DNA from: JBEBXQ01 sp040391535
GTDB lineage: Bacteria; Bacteroidota; Bacteroidia; Cytophagales; Spirosomataceae
Direction of reading: 5' to 3'
Assembly: GCA_040391535.1 (NCBI GenBank)
Contig: JBEBXQ010000026.1
Location: 1-41,908, forward strand
DNA length: 41,908 nucleotides
In this document: positions 17,459-25,595 of the stretch, piece after piece
Layout: every line of letters starts with the position of its first letter
Numbering within the stretch: position 1 is the stretch's first letter
Translations under genes and position numbers: made by a program
Notes under the pieces: model-generated
What the model was told of the DNA's origin: nothing
The model's input: only the letters and a program-made list of their open reading frames with translations
Databases searched by the model: none

Positions 17459-18134
17459 TATAATAACCTGTCTGCCCCGCCTGCTGGATAGCTACTTTTC
17501 TCATTCTATTCTGAAAAGAGCGCAGGACAAGGGATTGGTTGAAGTTTTTGTGCACGATTTACGTGATTATTCTAATGATAAACGTAAGTCAGTAGATGAT
17601 TATGCGTTCGGAGGTGGTTCGGGAATGGTTTTGCAGATTGAGCCCATTGCCCGCTGTATAAGATTCCTTCAGTCTGAAAGGACGTATGATGAGATTATAT
17701 ATATGGCACCGGATGGAGAGCGCCTAAATCAATCTATAGCGAATGGTCTGTCGGGTGCTTCAAATATTATAATGCTTTGCGGGCATTACAAAGGTGTTGA
17801 TCAACGGGTCAGAGACCTGTTTATCACGAGAGAGATCAGTATAGGAGACTATGTATTGTCGGGAGGGGAGTTGGCCGCCGCTGTATTGTCTGATGCGATT
17901 ATCAGGGTCATTCCGGGTGTACTGAACGACGAAACTTCTGCATTAAGTGATTCCTTTCAGGATAACCTGCTGGCTCCGCCGGTCTTTTCAAGGCCTTACG
18001 ATTTTGAAGGACATACTGTACCGGATATTCTGCTTTCCGGACATGAAGCAAAAATCAGTGAATGGAGACATCAGCAGGCCCTTGATATTACCCGGAAGAA
18101 AAGGCCGGATTTACTGGAGAGCCAGGAAGAGTAG
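17448..18134 (+). CDS. trmD: tRNA (guanine-N1-)-methyltransferase
   Basis: A 228-residue SPOUT methyltransferase. MRIDIITCLP at the start and FSHSILKRA match TrmD. The knot that binds S-adenosylmethionine is present: MLCGHYKGVDQR (109-120) and ISIGDYVLSGGELAA (130-144). The enzyme methylates G37 of tRNAs to prevent frameshifting. The ATG at 17448 is preferred over the one at 17442 because it matches the family start; the gene overlaps rimM by 11 bases. rplS, often next in this operon in other bacteria, is absent here. Confidence 0.96.
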   Translation: MRIDIITCLPRLLDSYFSHSILKRAQDKGLVEVFVHDLRDYSNDKRKSVDDYAFGGGSGMVLQIEPIARCIRFLQSERTYDEIIYMAPDGERLNQSIANGLSGASNIIMLCGHYKGVDQRVRDLFITREISIGDYVLSGGELAAAVLSDAIIRVIPGVLNDETSALSDSFQDNLLAPPVFSRPYDFEGHTVPDILLSGHEAKISEWRHQQALDITRKKRPDLLESQEE

Positions 18135-18156
18135 TACTATCTTCCTGGCATTTTAT
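18121..18156 (+). terminator. Terminator overlapping the trmD stop codon
   Basis: GCCAGGAAGA (18121-18130) pairs with TCTTCCTGGC (18140-18149), followed by ATTTTAT. The trmD stop codon (18132-18134) lies in the loop, so the left arm is coding sequence. Confidence 0.8.
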
Positions 18157-18158
18157 GA

Positions 18159-18590
18159 TCAGCCGATTGCTACCAGTTCAAGATCAAAAATCAGATCCTG
18201 TCCTGCCAGCGGATGATTAGCATCAAGAACAACATAATCATCTGCAATCTCTTTAACAGCGACTTCGATTACCTGTCCGTCGCCATCCTGATGCATATTC
18301 AGGGTCATGCCAATTTCAAGAGGCATATCAGCCGGAATATTCTGACGGTCAAACTTGATAATATTTTCTTCATGAGACGGTCCGTAAGCTTCCATAAAAG
18401 GAATTGTAATGGTTTTCTTGTCGCCTATTACCATCCCCTCGACACCCTCATCAAATCCCGGAATTACCTGACCGCTTCCTAACGTAAAGGAAAGAGGCTC
18501 CCGACCGGTTGATGAATCAAATTGTGTGCCATCAGTTAAACGGCCTGCATAATGTACCTGGACTGTATCTCCTTTTTTTGCTTGTGACAT
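18159..18590 (-). CDS. FKBP-type peptidyl-prolyl isomerase, SlyD-like
   Basis: A 143-residue protein. The FKBP half is VQVHYAGRLTDGTQFDSS and SFTLGSGQVIPGFDEGVEGM; the inserted-in-flap (IF) chaperone region spans about 65-120, and the C-terminal strand LDANHPLAGQDLIFDLELV is typical of SlyD proteins. It assists folding by isomerising prolyl bonds. The His/Cys-rich metal-binding tail of E. coli SlyD is missing. It lies 51 bases downstream of proS on the same strand and may share its transcript. Confidence 0.9.
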   Translation of the reverse strand: MSQAKKGDTVQVHYAGRLTDGTQFDSSTGREPLSFTLGSGQVIPGFDEGVEGMVIGDKKTITIPFMEAYGPSHEENIIKFDRQNIPADMPLEIGMTLNMHQDGDGQVIEVAVKEIADDYVVLDANHPLAGQDLIFDLELVAIG

Positions 18591-18641
18591 TGTTAATTAA
18601 TATAGTTGAAAATGATAAACGCTAAAAACAGGCAAACTGTT

Positions 18642-20117
18642 TTAATAAGCCCTTGCAAAAATGACTCTTTGGGTTGAAGGCTTGCCACTGTAAATACAAA
18701 AACCTTCTTCTTCGGGGGCATCTAACGGAATGCAACGGATCGTCGCCTTGGTTTCTTCCTTGATTTTTTCTTCTGTTTCTGAAGTGCCGTCCCAATGGGC
18801 CAGGATAAAACCACCTTTTGTGTCCAGAATATCTTTGAATTCTTCATAAGAATCCACAGAAAAGGTGTTTTCCTGTCTGAAAAGGAGCGCCTTATCATAA
18901 ATATTCTGCTGGATTTCAGACAAGAGATTTTCGATCAGTGTTTCAATATGCTCCAGGTTAACCGTTTCTTTGGTTTTGGTGTCTCTGCGCGCTACTTCAA
19001 TTGTTCCGTTTTCGAGATCACGCATACCCATGGCTAAACGTACCGGAATACCTTTTAATTCATATTCTGCAAATTTCCAGCCGGGCTTATTGGCATCACT
19101 GTCATCCAGTTTGAAGCGGATACCCTTTGGCTTCAGTGCTGCTTCAATTTTTCTCGCAACTGTACGAAGCGCATCCAGTTGTTCTTCATTTTTGAAAATC
19201 GGAACAAAAACCACCTGTACAGGCGCCAGTTTGGGAGGTAATACAAGTCCGCTGTCGTCAGAATGTGCCATAATAAGCGCACCCATCAGACGGGTGCTTA
19301 CACCCCAGGAAGTTCCCCATACATATTCAAGCTGCCCTTCTTTACTCTGGAATTTTACATCAAAAGCTTTGGCGAAATTCTGACCCAGAAAATGCGAGGT
19401 ACCGGCTTGCAGAGCCTTTCCGTCCTGCATAAGTGCTTCAATGCAATACGTATCAATTGCACCCGCAAAACGTTCATTAGCAGATTTAACACCCTTGATG
19501 ACCGGAAGAGCAAGCCATTCTTCTGCAAAAGTCGCATATACTTCAAGCATCTGCCGGGTTTCGGCAACAGCCTCATCAGCAGTAGCATGTGCGGTATGGC
19601 CTTCCTGCCAGAGGAATTCAGTAGTTCTCAAAAACAGACGGGTTCTCATTTCCCAGCGGACCACATTAGCCCATTGGTTGAGTAATATCGGCAAATCCCT
19701 GTAGGATTGAATCCAGTTTTTATATGAACTCCAGATAACGGTTTCAGAAGTAGGCCTGACAATCAGCTCCTCTTCCAGTTTCGCTTCAGGATCGACAATA
19801 ACCCCCCGACCGTCTTCAGCATTTTTAAGACGATAATGCGTTACCACCGCGCACTCCTTAGCAAAGCCATCCACATGATCTGCTTCTTTGCTCAGATAGG
19901 ATTTGGGTATGAAAAGAGGAAAGTAGGCATTGGTATGGCCGGTGTCTTTAAACATATCATCCAGTGCTCTCTGCATTTTTTCCCATATGGAAAAACCGTA
20001 GGGTTTGATAACCATACACCCTCTGACAACCGAATTTTCTGCCAGACCGGCTGTTTTTACCAATTCATTATACCATTCAGAATAATTTTCACTGCGGGTA
20101 GGCAAACCTTTAGCCAT
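18642..20117 (-). CDS. proS: Prolyl-tRNA synthetase, archaeal/eukaryotic type
   Basis: A 491-residue class II synthetase. Class II motif 2 is visible as FLRTTEFLWQEGHTAHAT, motif 1 lies near YFPLFIPKSYL, and motif 3 near TSWGVSTRLMGALIMAHSDD. It charges tRNA-Pro with proline. The length and lack of the large editing insertion place it in the short, archaeal/eukaryotic-like form that is usual in Bacteroidota. The C-terminal region ends in FARAY. It faces trmD across a short gap and is divergent from the lipoprotein gene. Confidence 0.96.
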   Translation of the reverse strand: MAKGLPTRSENYSEWYNELVKTAGLAENSVVRGCMVIKPYGFSIWEKMQRALDDMFKDTGHTNAYFPLFIPKSYLSKEADHVDGFAKECAVVTHYRLKNAEDGRGVIVDPEAKLEEELIVRPTSETVIWSSYKNWIQSYRDLPILLNQWANVVRWEMRTRLFLRTTEFLWQEGHTAHATADEAVAETRQMLEVYATFAEEWLALPVIKGVKSANERFAGAIDTYCIEALMQDGKALQAGTSHFLGQNFAKAFDVKFQSKEGQLEYVWGTSWGVSTRLMGALIMAHSDDSGLVLPPKLAPVQVVFVPIFKNEEQLDALRTVARKIEAALKPKGIRFKLDDSDANKPGWKFAEYELKGIPVRLAMGMRDLENGTIEVARRDTKTKETVNLEHIETLIENLLSEIQQNIYDKALLFRQENTFSVDSYEEFKDILDTKGGFILAHWDGTSETEEKIKEETKATIRCIPLDAPEEEGFCIYSGKPSTQRVIFARAY

Positions 20118-20185
20118 AAGTATTTAAAATTGAAATTAAAAGGGGATAGCCCCTGAGGCTTTTTGAATTAATGATTTATCTTTAC

Positions 20186-20215
20186 TTGCAAAGATAGTTT
20201 TTTACGTTATATTTG
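20186..20215 (+). promoter_or_regulatory. Promoter of the aromatic/Gly-rich lipoprotein gene
   Basis: TTG (20186-20188), a 19-base spacer and TATATTTG (20208-20215) match the consensus. It overlaps the minus-strand -7 box of proS; the predicted leader is about 110 bases. Confidence 0.65.
20189..20196 (-). promoter_or_regulatory. -7 box of proS
   Basis: On the minus strand this reads TATCTTTG, an exact TAnnTTTG, about 72 bases upstream of the proS ATG. It directly abuts the -33 TTG of the divergent promoter. Confidence 0.5.
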
Positions 20216-20330
20216 TAACACATACTTCCTGATATCTCACTTATTATGTGTTCCCTGCTAATGGGATAAATTATAATTTTTGGAACATTTTTTAGGTGTA
20301 TTCGGTTGTTTATATATCATATCATAACGC

Positions 20331-21605
20331 ATGACAGCCATGACCAGACTTAAAACCATAGGATACCTTGCCCTCATTCCGGTGATCGGCTTGTGGAGTT
20401 GCTCCTCCACAAACCAGTTATCATCCGGCTCAAAGGTTATTTACGATGACCTTTATGGCGGCACACCAGATGAAATTCGCCTGGTGAGTGGTAAACAACA
20501 AGATAAATCTTCGGAACTTTATGCCAGTCAGGATGAATACGGAGGATATTCGGGAGAAGAGAGCATTGACAGCTATTATGATGACAGCTATCTCTCTTCC
20601 CGTGATATTCAGCGTAATCTATCTGATAAAGCCGGTTATAATGCCGGTTTTGAGGACGGCTATTTTGCCGGAAGGAATAATATGAATTACGGTGCTTACT
20701 GGCCGGGATCTTCCATGATGAATTTCAATATGGGTTTCAGGGCAGGTATGCAAAATGCCTATTTTATGGGAGGCCCTATGATGGGGTGGGGATATAACCG
20801 CTTCAGCTACTGGAATTCACCCTTTATGTACAGCAGCTGGGGTTATGACCCCTGGATGAGTGGCATGTATGGAGGCTGGGGCAGCCCTTATTATGGTTAC
20901 GGATTCGGTAGTTCATTCTATATGGCTTCTATGATGTATGGAATGTACGGTAACTATTATAATCCCTGGTATTATAACCGCCCGATTATTATCGGTGACG
21001 GTTCACTGGCAGGCAGCAGCAGAACTTATGGCCCGCGTGGTGCCGCAAGAACTTCCCGTACTGCAGCCAATGAATCATTTACCAGTAATGCCCGTTCCAA
21101 TAGTGTGAATGCCGGACGATCAAATGCTAACGGTACATTGAATTCAGCCAGGCGGTCTTCAGGTGCCACCACAAGTGATGCCTATTATGCCCGCCCCCGT
21201 TCTGCCGGTAATGCTTTCGCTCCTGATAACAGATCTTCTTCCTCGGCAAGAAATGCCGGAAGCAGTGCGAGAACCGCCAATAGCGGTAACTATTATTATG
21301 CGGCACCAAGGTCAGGTAGTGGATATTCAAACACTGGAAGAACAAGTGGCGCTACCTATTCAACGCCTCGTTCCAATTCAGGTTATTCAGCTCCTTCACG
21401 CTCCTATAACAGTAACTCCGGCAACAGTTATTCTACACCGAGCCGTAGCAGTAACTCTTACAGCCAGCCGAGGAGTAATAATACCTACAGTGCTCCTGCG
21501 CCATCAAGAAGCAGCGGCTCATACAGCGCACCTGCACGTAGCAGCGCACCCGCTTCTGCACCATCATCGGGTGGAGGCGCGTCCAGGTCAAGGGGGCCAC
21601 GCTGA
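20331..21605 (+). CDS. Lipoprotein with Tyr/Gly/Met/Trp-rich and Ser-rich low-complexity regions
   Basis: A 424-residue protein. A signal sequence ends in a lipobox-like IGLWSC with the Cys at residue 24, so it is probably a lipoprotein. Residues about 100-220 are extraordinarily rich in Tyr, Gly, Met, Trp and Phe (for example MMYGMYGNYYNPWYYN). The remainder is Ser/Asn/Arg/Pro/Ala-rich with short degenerate repeats such as SYSAP and SRSS. I recognise no enzyme domain. It may be a surface adhesin, scaffold or matrix-like protein, but this is inference. Start choice between ATG 20331 and 20340 is open. It has a good promoter of its own and a hairpin downstream. Confidence 0.75.
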   Translation: MTAMTRLKTIGYLALIPVIGLWSCSSTNQLSSGSKVIYDDLYGGTPDEIRLVSGKQQDKSSELYASQDEYGGYSGEESIDSYYDDSYLSSRDIQRNLSDKAGYNAGFEDGYFAGRNNMNYGAYWPGSSMMNFNMGFRAGMQNAYFMGGPMMGWGYNRFSYWNSPFMYSSWGYDPWMSGMYGGWGSPYYGYGFGSSFYMASMMYGMYGNYYNPWYYNRPIIIGDGSLAGSSRTYGPRGAARTSRTAANESFTSNARSNSVNAGRSNANGTLNSARRSSGATTSDAYYARPRSAGNAFAPDNRSSSSARNAGSSARTANSGNYYYAAPRSGSGYSNTGRTSGATYSTPRSNSGYSAPSRSYNSNSGNSYSTPSRSSNSYSQPRSNNTYSAPAPSRSSGSYSAPARSSAPASAPSSGGGASRSRGPR

Positions 21606-21643
21606 TAATATGACTATTGATTGATCAGAATAATGATAAATAT

Positions 21644-21677
21644 ACGGCTCTGTGAAATGTTGATTTTACAGAGCCGT
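21644..21677 (+). terminator. Hairpin after the lipoprotein gene
   Basis: ACGGCTCTGTGAAA (21644-21657) pairs with TTTTACAGAGCCGT (21664-21677), one G-T wobble, loop TGTTGA. The following TCGTTATG is only weakly T-rich. Confidence 0.6.
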
Positions 21678-21712
21678 TCGTTATGTATTGGAATTAATTT
21701 TTTAAAGAGCTC

Positions 21713-23215
21713 ATGAAAAAATGGAGTAATTGGGGAGTTGCATTATTGACTTTAAGTGCAGGCCTCCCTTCTTATGCGCAATATGCAACTGATGCCCTCA
21801 GGTTTTCAGAAATTTACCAGAGCGGAACGGCGAGATTTCAAAGTATCGGAGGGAACCATGCTTCTTTAGGGGGTGATGTCAGCGTAATTACAAGTAACCC
21901 TGCCGGATTAGGTTTTTATAATCGTTCTGAAATGAATGTGTCTGCCGGACTTACGTCTATCAATACGAACTCAAATTATATCGGACAGGGCACTACTGAT
22001 TCAAAACTGAACCCGAATCTTTCTCAGTTTGCGTTCGTGTTTGCCGGCACTGAGAATTCTTCCAGAAGAAAGTGGAGAAGATCTTCGTGGGGGATCTCTT
22101 ATTCCCGTCAGCAAAGTTTTCAGAATACTTTTATGTACGGCGGACTAAATACAGAAAGTGCTATGGTGGACAGAGCCATCGATGATGCCAATTATTATGA
22201 TTATTCATTAGCCGATCTGGAAAATGATTTTGATAATAACTACGCTTATTCATTGCCTGCCGCTTATTATCAGTTGTATATGCTGGATCCTACCAGTCAG
22301 GACGGGCCACCTTATATACGTTTTGATGATGATGCACAAGGTATTTCTCCGTCCAGACAAACAGGTGCATTTGATGCTAAAGGGGCCAATACTCAGTGGA
22401 CAATAGCCTATGGTGGAAATTATGATAACAGATTATATATCGGCGGGTCTGTAGGACTTACCCGAATTAAATATAATTATGTCCATACGTTCAGAGATGA
22501 TTTTACCCTTTCCGGTAGTCCCATCAGAAGCTCGGTGTATGATGAAGAACTGAAGGTAAACGGATCAGGTGTTAATGCCTCCTTAGGGGTTATTTATAAG
22601 CCGAACCGTACATTTCAGGTGGGGGTTAATCTGACCACACCTACTTATACCTGGATCAGTGAAACTTTTTCTGAATTAATCAGCGCTGATAATGATTTTA
22701 TAGAACTGGCACCCAACGACTTTGATTACCGTCTGACATCACCTTTCAGGGGATCCTTGGGTGGAACATTCTTCGCCGGCACCAATGGTTTCATTACGGG
22801 TACGCTGGAATTTGTCGGCTATCAGGGCATGGGATTGAATACGACAATGTTGTCTTCGTCGCAGAACGCAGAGTTCAAAAAGAATAACCGTTCTGAGATA
22901 ACCAACACTTATAGAAATGTGGTGAATGCCAGAGTGGGTGGAGAATACAGAATGGGGAATGCCAATTTAAGAGCTGGTCTGGCTTACCTGATGGATCCTT
23001 ATAAGGAACAACTGGATGGGATCAGCCGTGACCGTATCATTCCTTCATTAGGAGCCGGATTCAGAACCGAGCGTTTTTATATGGATTTATCGGGGAGTTA
23101 TGTTGGGTATAAAAGTATCTATACACCTTATGTTCTGGACCAGTATGCATTTTATGATGCTACGATTAAGAATAACAGGGTAAATGTGGTGTTGTCCGTA
23201 GGGACTTATTTCTGA
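21713..23215 (+). CDS. FadL/OmpP1-like outer-membrane transport protein
   Basis: A 500-residue protein with a signal peptide ending near LPSYAQ. The N-terminal hatch motif DVSVITSNPAGLGFYNRSEM matches the NPAG region of FadL/OmpP1-type porins, and the rest consists of alternating beta-strand segments up to a terminal NVVLSVGTYF. Such proteins pass hydrophobic compounds through the outer membrane; the substrate is not predictable here. It follows the lipoprotein gene after a hairpin and is closed by a bidirectional terminator. Confidence 0.83.
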   Translation: MKKWSNWGVALLTLSAGLPSYAQYATDALRFSEIYQSGTARFQSIGGNHASLGGDVSVITSNPAGLGFYNRSEMNVSAGLTSINTNSNYIGQGTTDSKLNPNLSQFAFVFAGTENSSRRKWRRSSWGISYSRQQSFQNTFMYGGLNTESAMVDRAIDDANYYDYSLADLENDFDNNYAYSLPAAYYQLYMLDPTSQDGPPYIRFDDDAQGISPSRQTGAFDAKGANTQWTIAYGGNYDNRLYIGGSVGLTRIKYNYVHTFRDDFTLSGSPIRSSVYDEELKVNGSGVNASLGVIYKPNRTFQVGVNLTTPTYTWISETFSELISADNDFIELAPNDFDYRLTSPFRGSLGGTFFAGTNGFITGTLEFVGYQGMGLNTTMLSSSQNAEFKKNNRSEITNTYRNVVNARVGGEYRMGNANLRAGLAYLMDPYKEQLDGISRDRIIPSLGAGFRTERFYMDLSGSYVGYKSIYTPYVLDQYAFYDATIKNNRVNVVLSVGTYF

Positions 23216-23259
23216 GAAGAAATATTAGTAACTGTTTATTCCTGTAAAGAGAATAACGA

Positions 23260-23305
23260 AAAAAGCGATGATCTGAATTTATATGTTCTCAGATCATCGC
23301 TTTTT
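23260..23305. terminator. Bidirectional terminator between the FadL-like gene and aroK
   Basis: AAAAAGCGATGATCTGA (23260-23276) pairs perfectly over 17 bases with 23289-23305, loop of 12 bases. Runs of A on the left and T on the right allow termination of both convergent genes. Confidence 0.92.
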
Positions 23306-23331
23306 ACTTCTTTTAGAGAAAGGTAAAGGAG

Positions 23332-23838
23332 TCAGGATAATAAATGTATGATTTTGCTGTACACGGTTTCTGCATCTGTAACACCATGTATAGTGACATC
23401 AGCTCTGGAATAAAATGGATACCGGTATTCCAGTTTGGTTCTTAACTCATTTCCCAGCATAGTCATTTTGGCAAGTAACGGCCGGTCGCTGACACCATGG
23501 TGTTCAATCCGTGAAATCAGCTCTTCTGCAGGAACATCCAGAAACACACTGATGCCATTGGCTTTAATAAAATCCATATTATCAAAAAAACACGGTACAC
23601 CACCGCCTGTTGCCACCACCAGACCGCTATCGGGAACGATTTCTTTTAAAAGCTGACTTTCCACTTCTCTGAAATAGCTTTCTCCCTGTTCAGAAAAAAC
23701 AGCAGAAATAGGTTTTCCCAACTTTTGCTCAATCCTGTGATCAAGATCTATATATGTATAGTGTAATAACGTTGACAACGCTTTACCAACCGTAGATTTG
23801 CCTGAGGACGGCATACCAACCAGAAATACATTTTTCAT
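23332..23838 (-). CDS. aroK: Shikimate kinase
   Basis: A 168-residue P-loop kinase. Walker A is GMPSSGKST (8-16), the DLD pair lies at 31-33, FRE with Arg at 57, GGG at 78-80 and the lid region holds DRP (118-120), matching shikimate kinase. It phosphorylates shikimate with ATP in chorismate synthesis. Its start is 6 bases downstream of the BT_3928-family gene, so the two are probably co-transcribed. Confidence 0.95.
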   Translation of the reverse strand: MKNVFLVGMPSSGKSTVGKALSTLLHYTYIDLDHRIEQKLGKPISAVFSEQGESYFREVESQLLKEIVPDSGLVVATGGGVPCFFDNMDFIKANGISVFLDVPAEELISRIEHHGVSDRPLLAKMTMLGNELRTKLEYRYPFYSRADVTIHGVTDAETVYSKIIHLLS

Positions 23839-23844
23839 TAATTC

Positions 23845-24939
23845 CTATTCTGCAATTTTCTCTTTTACTTCTCCAACCAGCGGTGTATCATTAAAATGCC
23901 ATTTGCCTTTAATTACTCCTTCTTTTAACAGTAACAGTCCCGGGTTTGAACGGAGTATCGTTTTCAGAACTGTAGCGTCAGCATAATAATACGGCATCGT
24001 CAGCTGTTGCTGGGCAATTAGCTGCTGAATATCTTCGCTGCTGGCTGAAGTGACAATCAGAGGCGTAATATTATCACCCTTCAGCTGCTGTACAAGTGAC
24101 CGGATTTCCGGAAAGGCGGCTGCGTTAATATCTTTCAGATCTTTGATAACGATCAGTAATTTGTTACCGCTGAAGGTTGAATCGGTAAAATCACCTTCAT
24201 CGTTCCAGATTCTGTAATCCGTGATTTTGGGTTGTGCATTTTTATTGATAAGCTGCATTTCTTTAAATTCGAGCAGCGTATCAGAAGGATATTGCTCAAA
24301 GGTCAGCGTTTTGCCATCCTTTTCAAACAGATACCGGTACCGTAAAGGCTCCGATGGTTTCATTTGGGCAGGTATGCTGTTACCTTCTTTATACGGAAGC
24401 AAATCAAGAACAGGCAAATGACGGATGGCATAAAAAGCCACTCCCAGCGAAAATACTGTGGCCAGTGCTACCAGCAATCCGGTTGGGGTAGCTTTGATAT
24501 ATTTGCGACGAAGCAGAATGATAACGATTAGAATCAGCAGGAAAATATCCTTTCCAAAGGACGTCCAGGGTGTCAGTTTGATTGCATCCCCGAAACATCC
24601 GCAATCCGTGACCTTATTAAACCAGGCCGAATAAAAAGTAAGAAAAGTAAAAAACAGAATAATCAGCAAGAGCAGCCAGGTGGTGGTTTTGGGTTTATAC
24701 CTTACCAGCAGTGCAACCCCCAGAACGACCTCCGCAGTACACAGAAATACAGAAAGATACAGTGCAAAGGGAATAATGGCAATAAAAAAATCATGCAGGA
24801 AGGGCATGTCCAATGCAAAAACCTCGAAATATTCTTCAAGTTTAATTTGCGTTCCTACGGGATCATTAAGTTTGATAAGGCCCGAAAAAATAAATAGTAT
24901 CCCCACAATATACCGTGAGATGCTGGCAGCTAATTTCAT
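23845..24939 (-). CDS. BT_3928-family / DoxX-like membrane protein
   Basis: A 364-residue protein. The N-terminal half has four or five hydrophobic helices beginning ISRYIVGILFIFSGLIKLND, with a DCGCFGD motif typical of DoxX/MauE-related proteins. The C-terminal half (about 190-364) looks extracytoplasmic and thioredoxin-like in secondary structure (LLIVIKDLKD, YYYADATVLKTILRSNPGLL) but lacks a CxxC motif. Function is unproven; a role in redox or quinone-linked envelope processes is possible. It sits between DUF1599 and aroK on the same strand, a grouping I recall from other Bacteroidota. Confidence 0.82.
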   Translation of the reverse strand: MKLAASISRYIVGILFIFSGLIKLNDPVGTQIKLEEYFEVFALDMPFLHDFFIAIIPFALYLSVFLCTAEVVLGVALLVRYKPKTTTWLLLLIILFFTFLTFYSAWFNKVTDCGCFGDAIKLTPWTSFGKDIFLLILIVIILLRRKYIKATPTGLLVALATVFSLGVAFYAIRHLPVLDLLPYKEGNSIPAQMKPSEPLRYRYLFEKDGKTLTFEQYPSDTLLEFKEMQLINKNAQPKITDYRIWNDEGDFTDSTFSGNKLLIVIKDLKDINAAAFPEIRSLVQQLKGDNITPLIVTSASSEDIQQLIAQQQLTMPYYYADATVLKTILRSNPGLLLLKEGVIKGKWHFNDTPLVGEVKEKIAE

Positions 24940-24987
24940 AAATACTTAGTATTTTTTGAGTAGGATTTTTAATTAAACTGTTTATGG

Positions 24988-25536
24988 TCAGGCATTTGTA
25001 TTGATCCCGTTGGATAGAATAAGACAGAAAACCGAATAGTTGATGATATCCTGATAGCCGGATTTTACACCTTCTGATACGATTGTTATTCCCTGATTAT
25101 CTTCTATTTGCTTGATTCTCAGTAGTTTCATGAGGATAATGTCTGTCATAGAACTTACTCTCATCTGACGCCAGGCTTCTCCGTAATCATGGTTTTTATC
25201 AAATAACAGTTTCATTACTGCATCGCTTTCCTGGGAATAAAGCCGGGTCAGTTCATCAGTGCTGATTTCCAGCTGCTCATCGGGAACTGCAATCCGGATG
25301 AGGGCCATGATACAGTAATTGATGATGCCTACAAATTCGGAAGGGACGTCATCTCCGATTTTTTGTGTACCTTTTTCCTGAATCGTACGTATTCTCTGCG
25401 CTTTGATATAAATTTGATCAGTGAGTGAAGGAAGTCGTAAAATTCGCCATGAAGTACCGTAATCTTTGTTTTTCTTTGTGAAAAGATCTTTACAATGTGA
25501 GATTATTTCGGAATATTCTGTCGCTGTTGGTTTCAC
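24988..25536 (-). CDS. DUF1599 protein with two related halves
   Basis: A 182-residue protein of the DUF1599 family. The two halves each carry a version of one motif, KNKDYGTSWR (22-31) and KNHDYGEAWR (near 113-122), each followed by helical IxxKxxRIxxIE-type sequence, so an internal duplication is visible. The start codon is GTG at 25536; no upstream ATG is available. The protein is probably cytoplasmic and its role is unknown. It is divergent from folP across 59 bases. Confidence 0.85.
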   Translation of the reverse strand: MKPTATEYSEIISHCKDLFTKKNKDYGTSWRILRLPSLTDQIYIKAQRIRTIQEKGTQKIGDDVPSEFVGIINYCIMALIRIAVPDEQLEISTDELTRLYSQESDAVMKLLFDKNHDYGEAWRQMRVSSMTDIILMKLLRIKQIEDNQGITIVSEGVKSGYQDIINYSVFCLILSNGINTNA

Positions 25537-25557
25537 AATCAGTAATGGAAGTTCAAG

Positions 25558-25572
25558 GCCGGAAATACCGGC
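25558..25572. promoter_or_regulatory. Small palindrome between DUF1599 and folP
   Basis: GCCGG-AAATA-CCGGC is a perfect 5-base inverted repeat in the 59-base gap between two divergent genes, both starting with GTG. It may be an operator, or chance. Confidence 0.25.
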
Positions 25573-25595
25573 TGGTAATCTGAAAATTTAATAAC

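Noticed and set aside
21163..21624. A 153-codon open frame overlapping the 3' part of the lipoprotein gene in another frame.
   Set aside because: It is produced by the repetitive Ser/Pro-rich coding sequence in another frame and has no start context or family resemblance.
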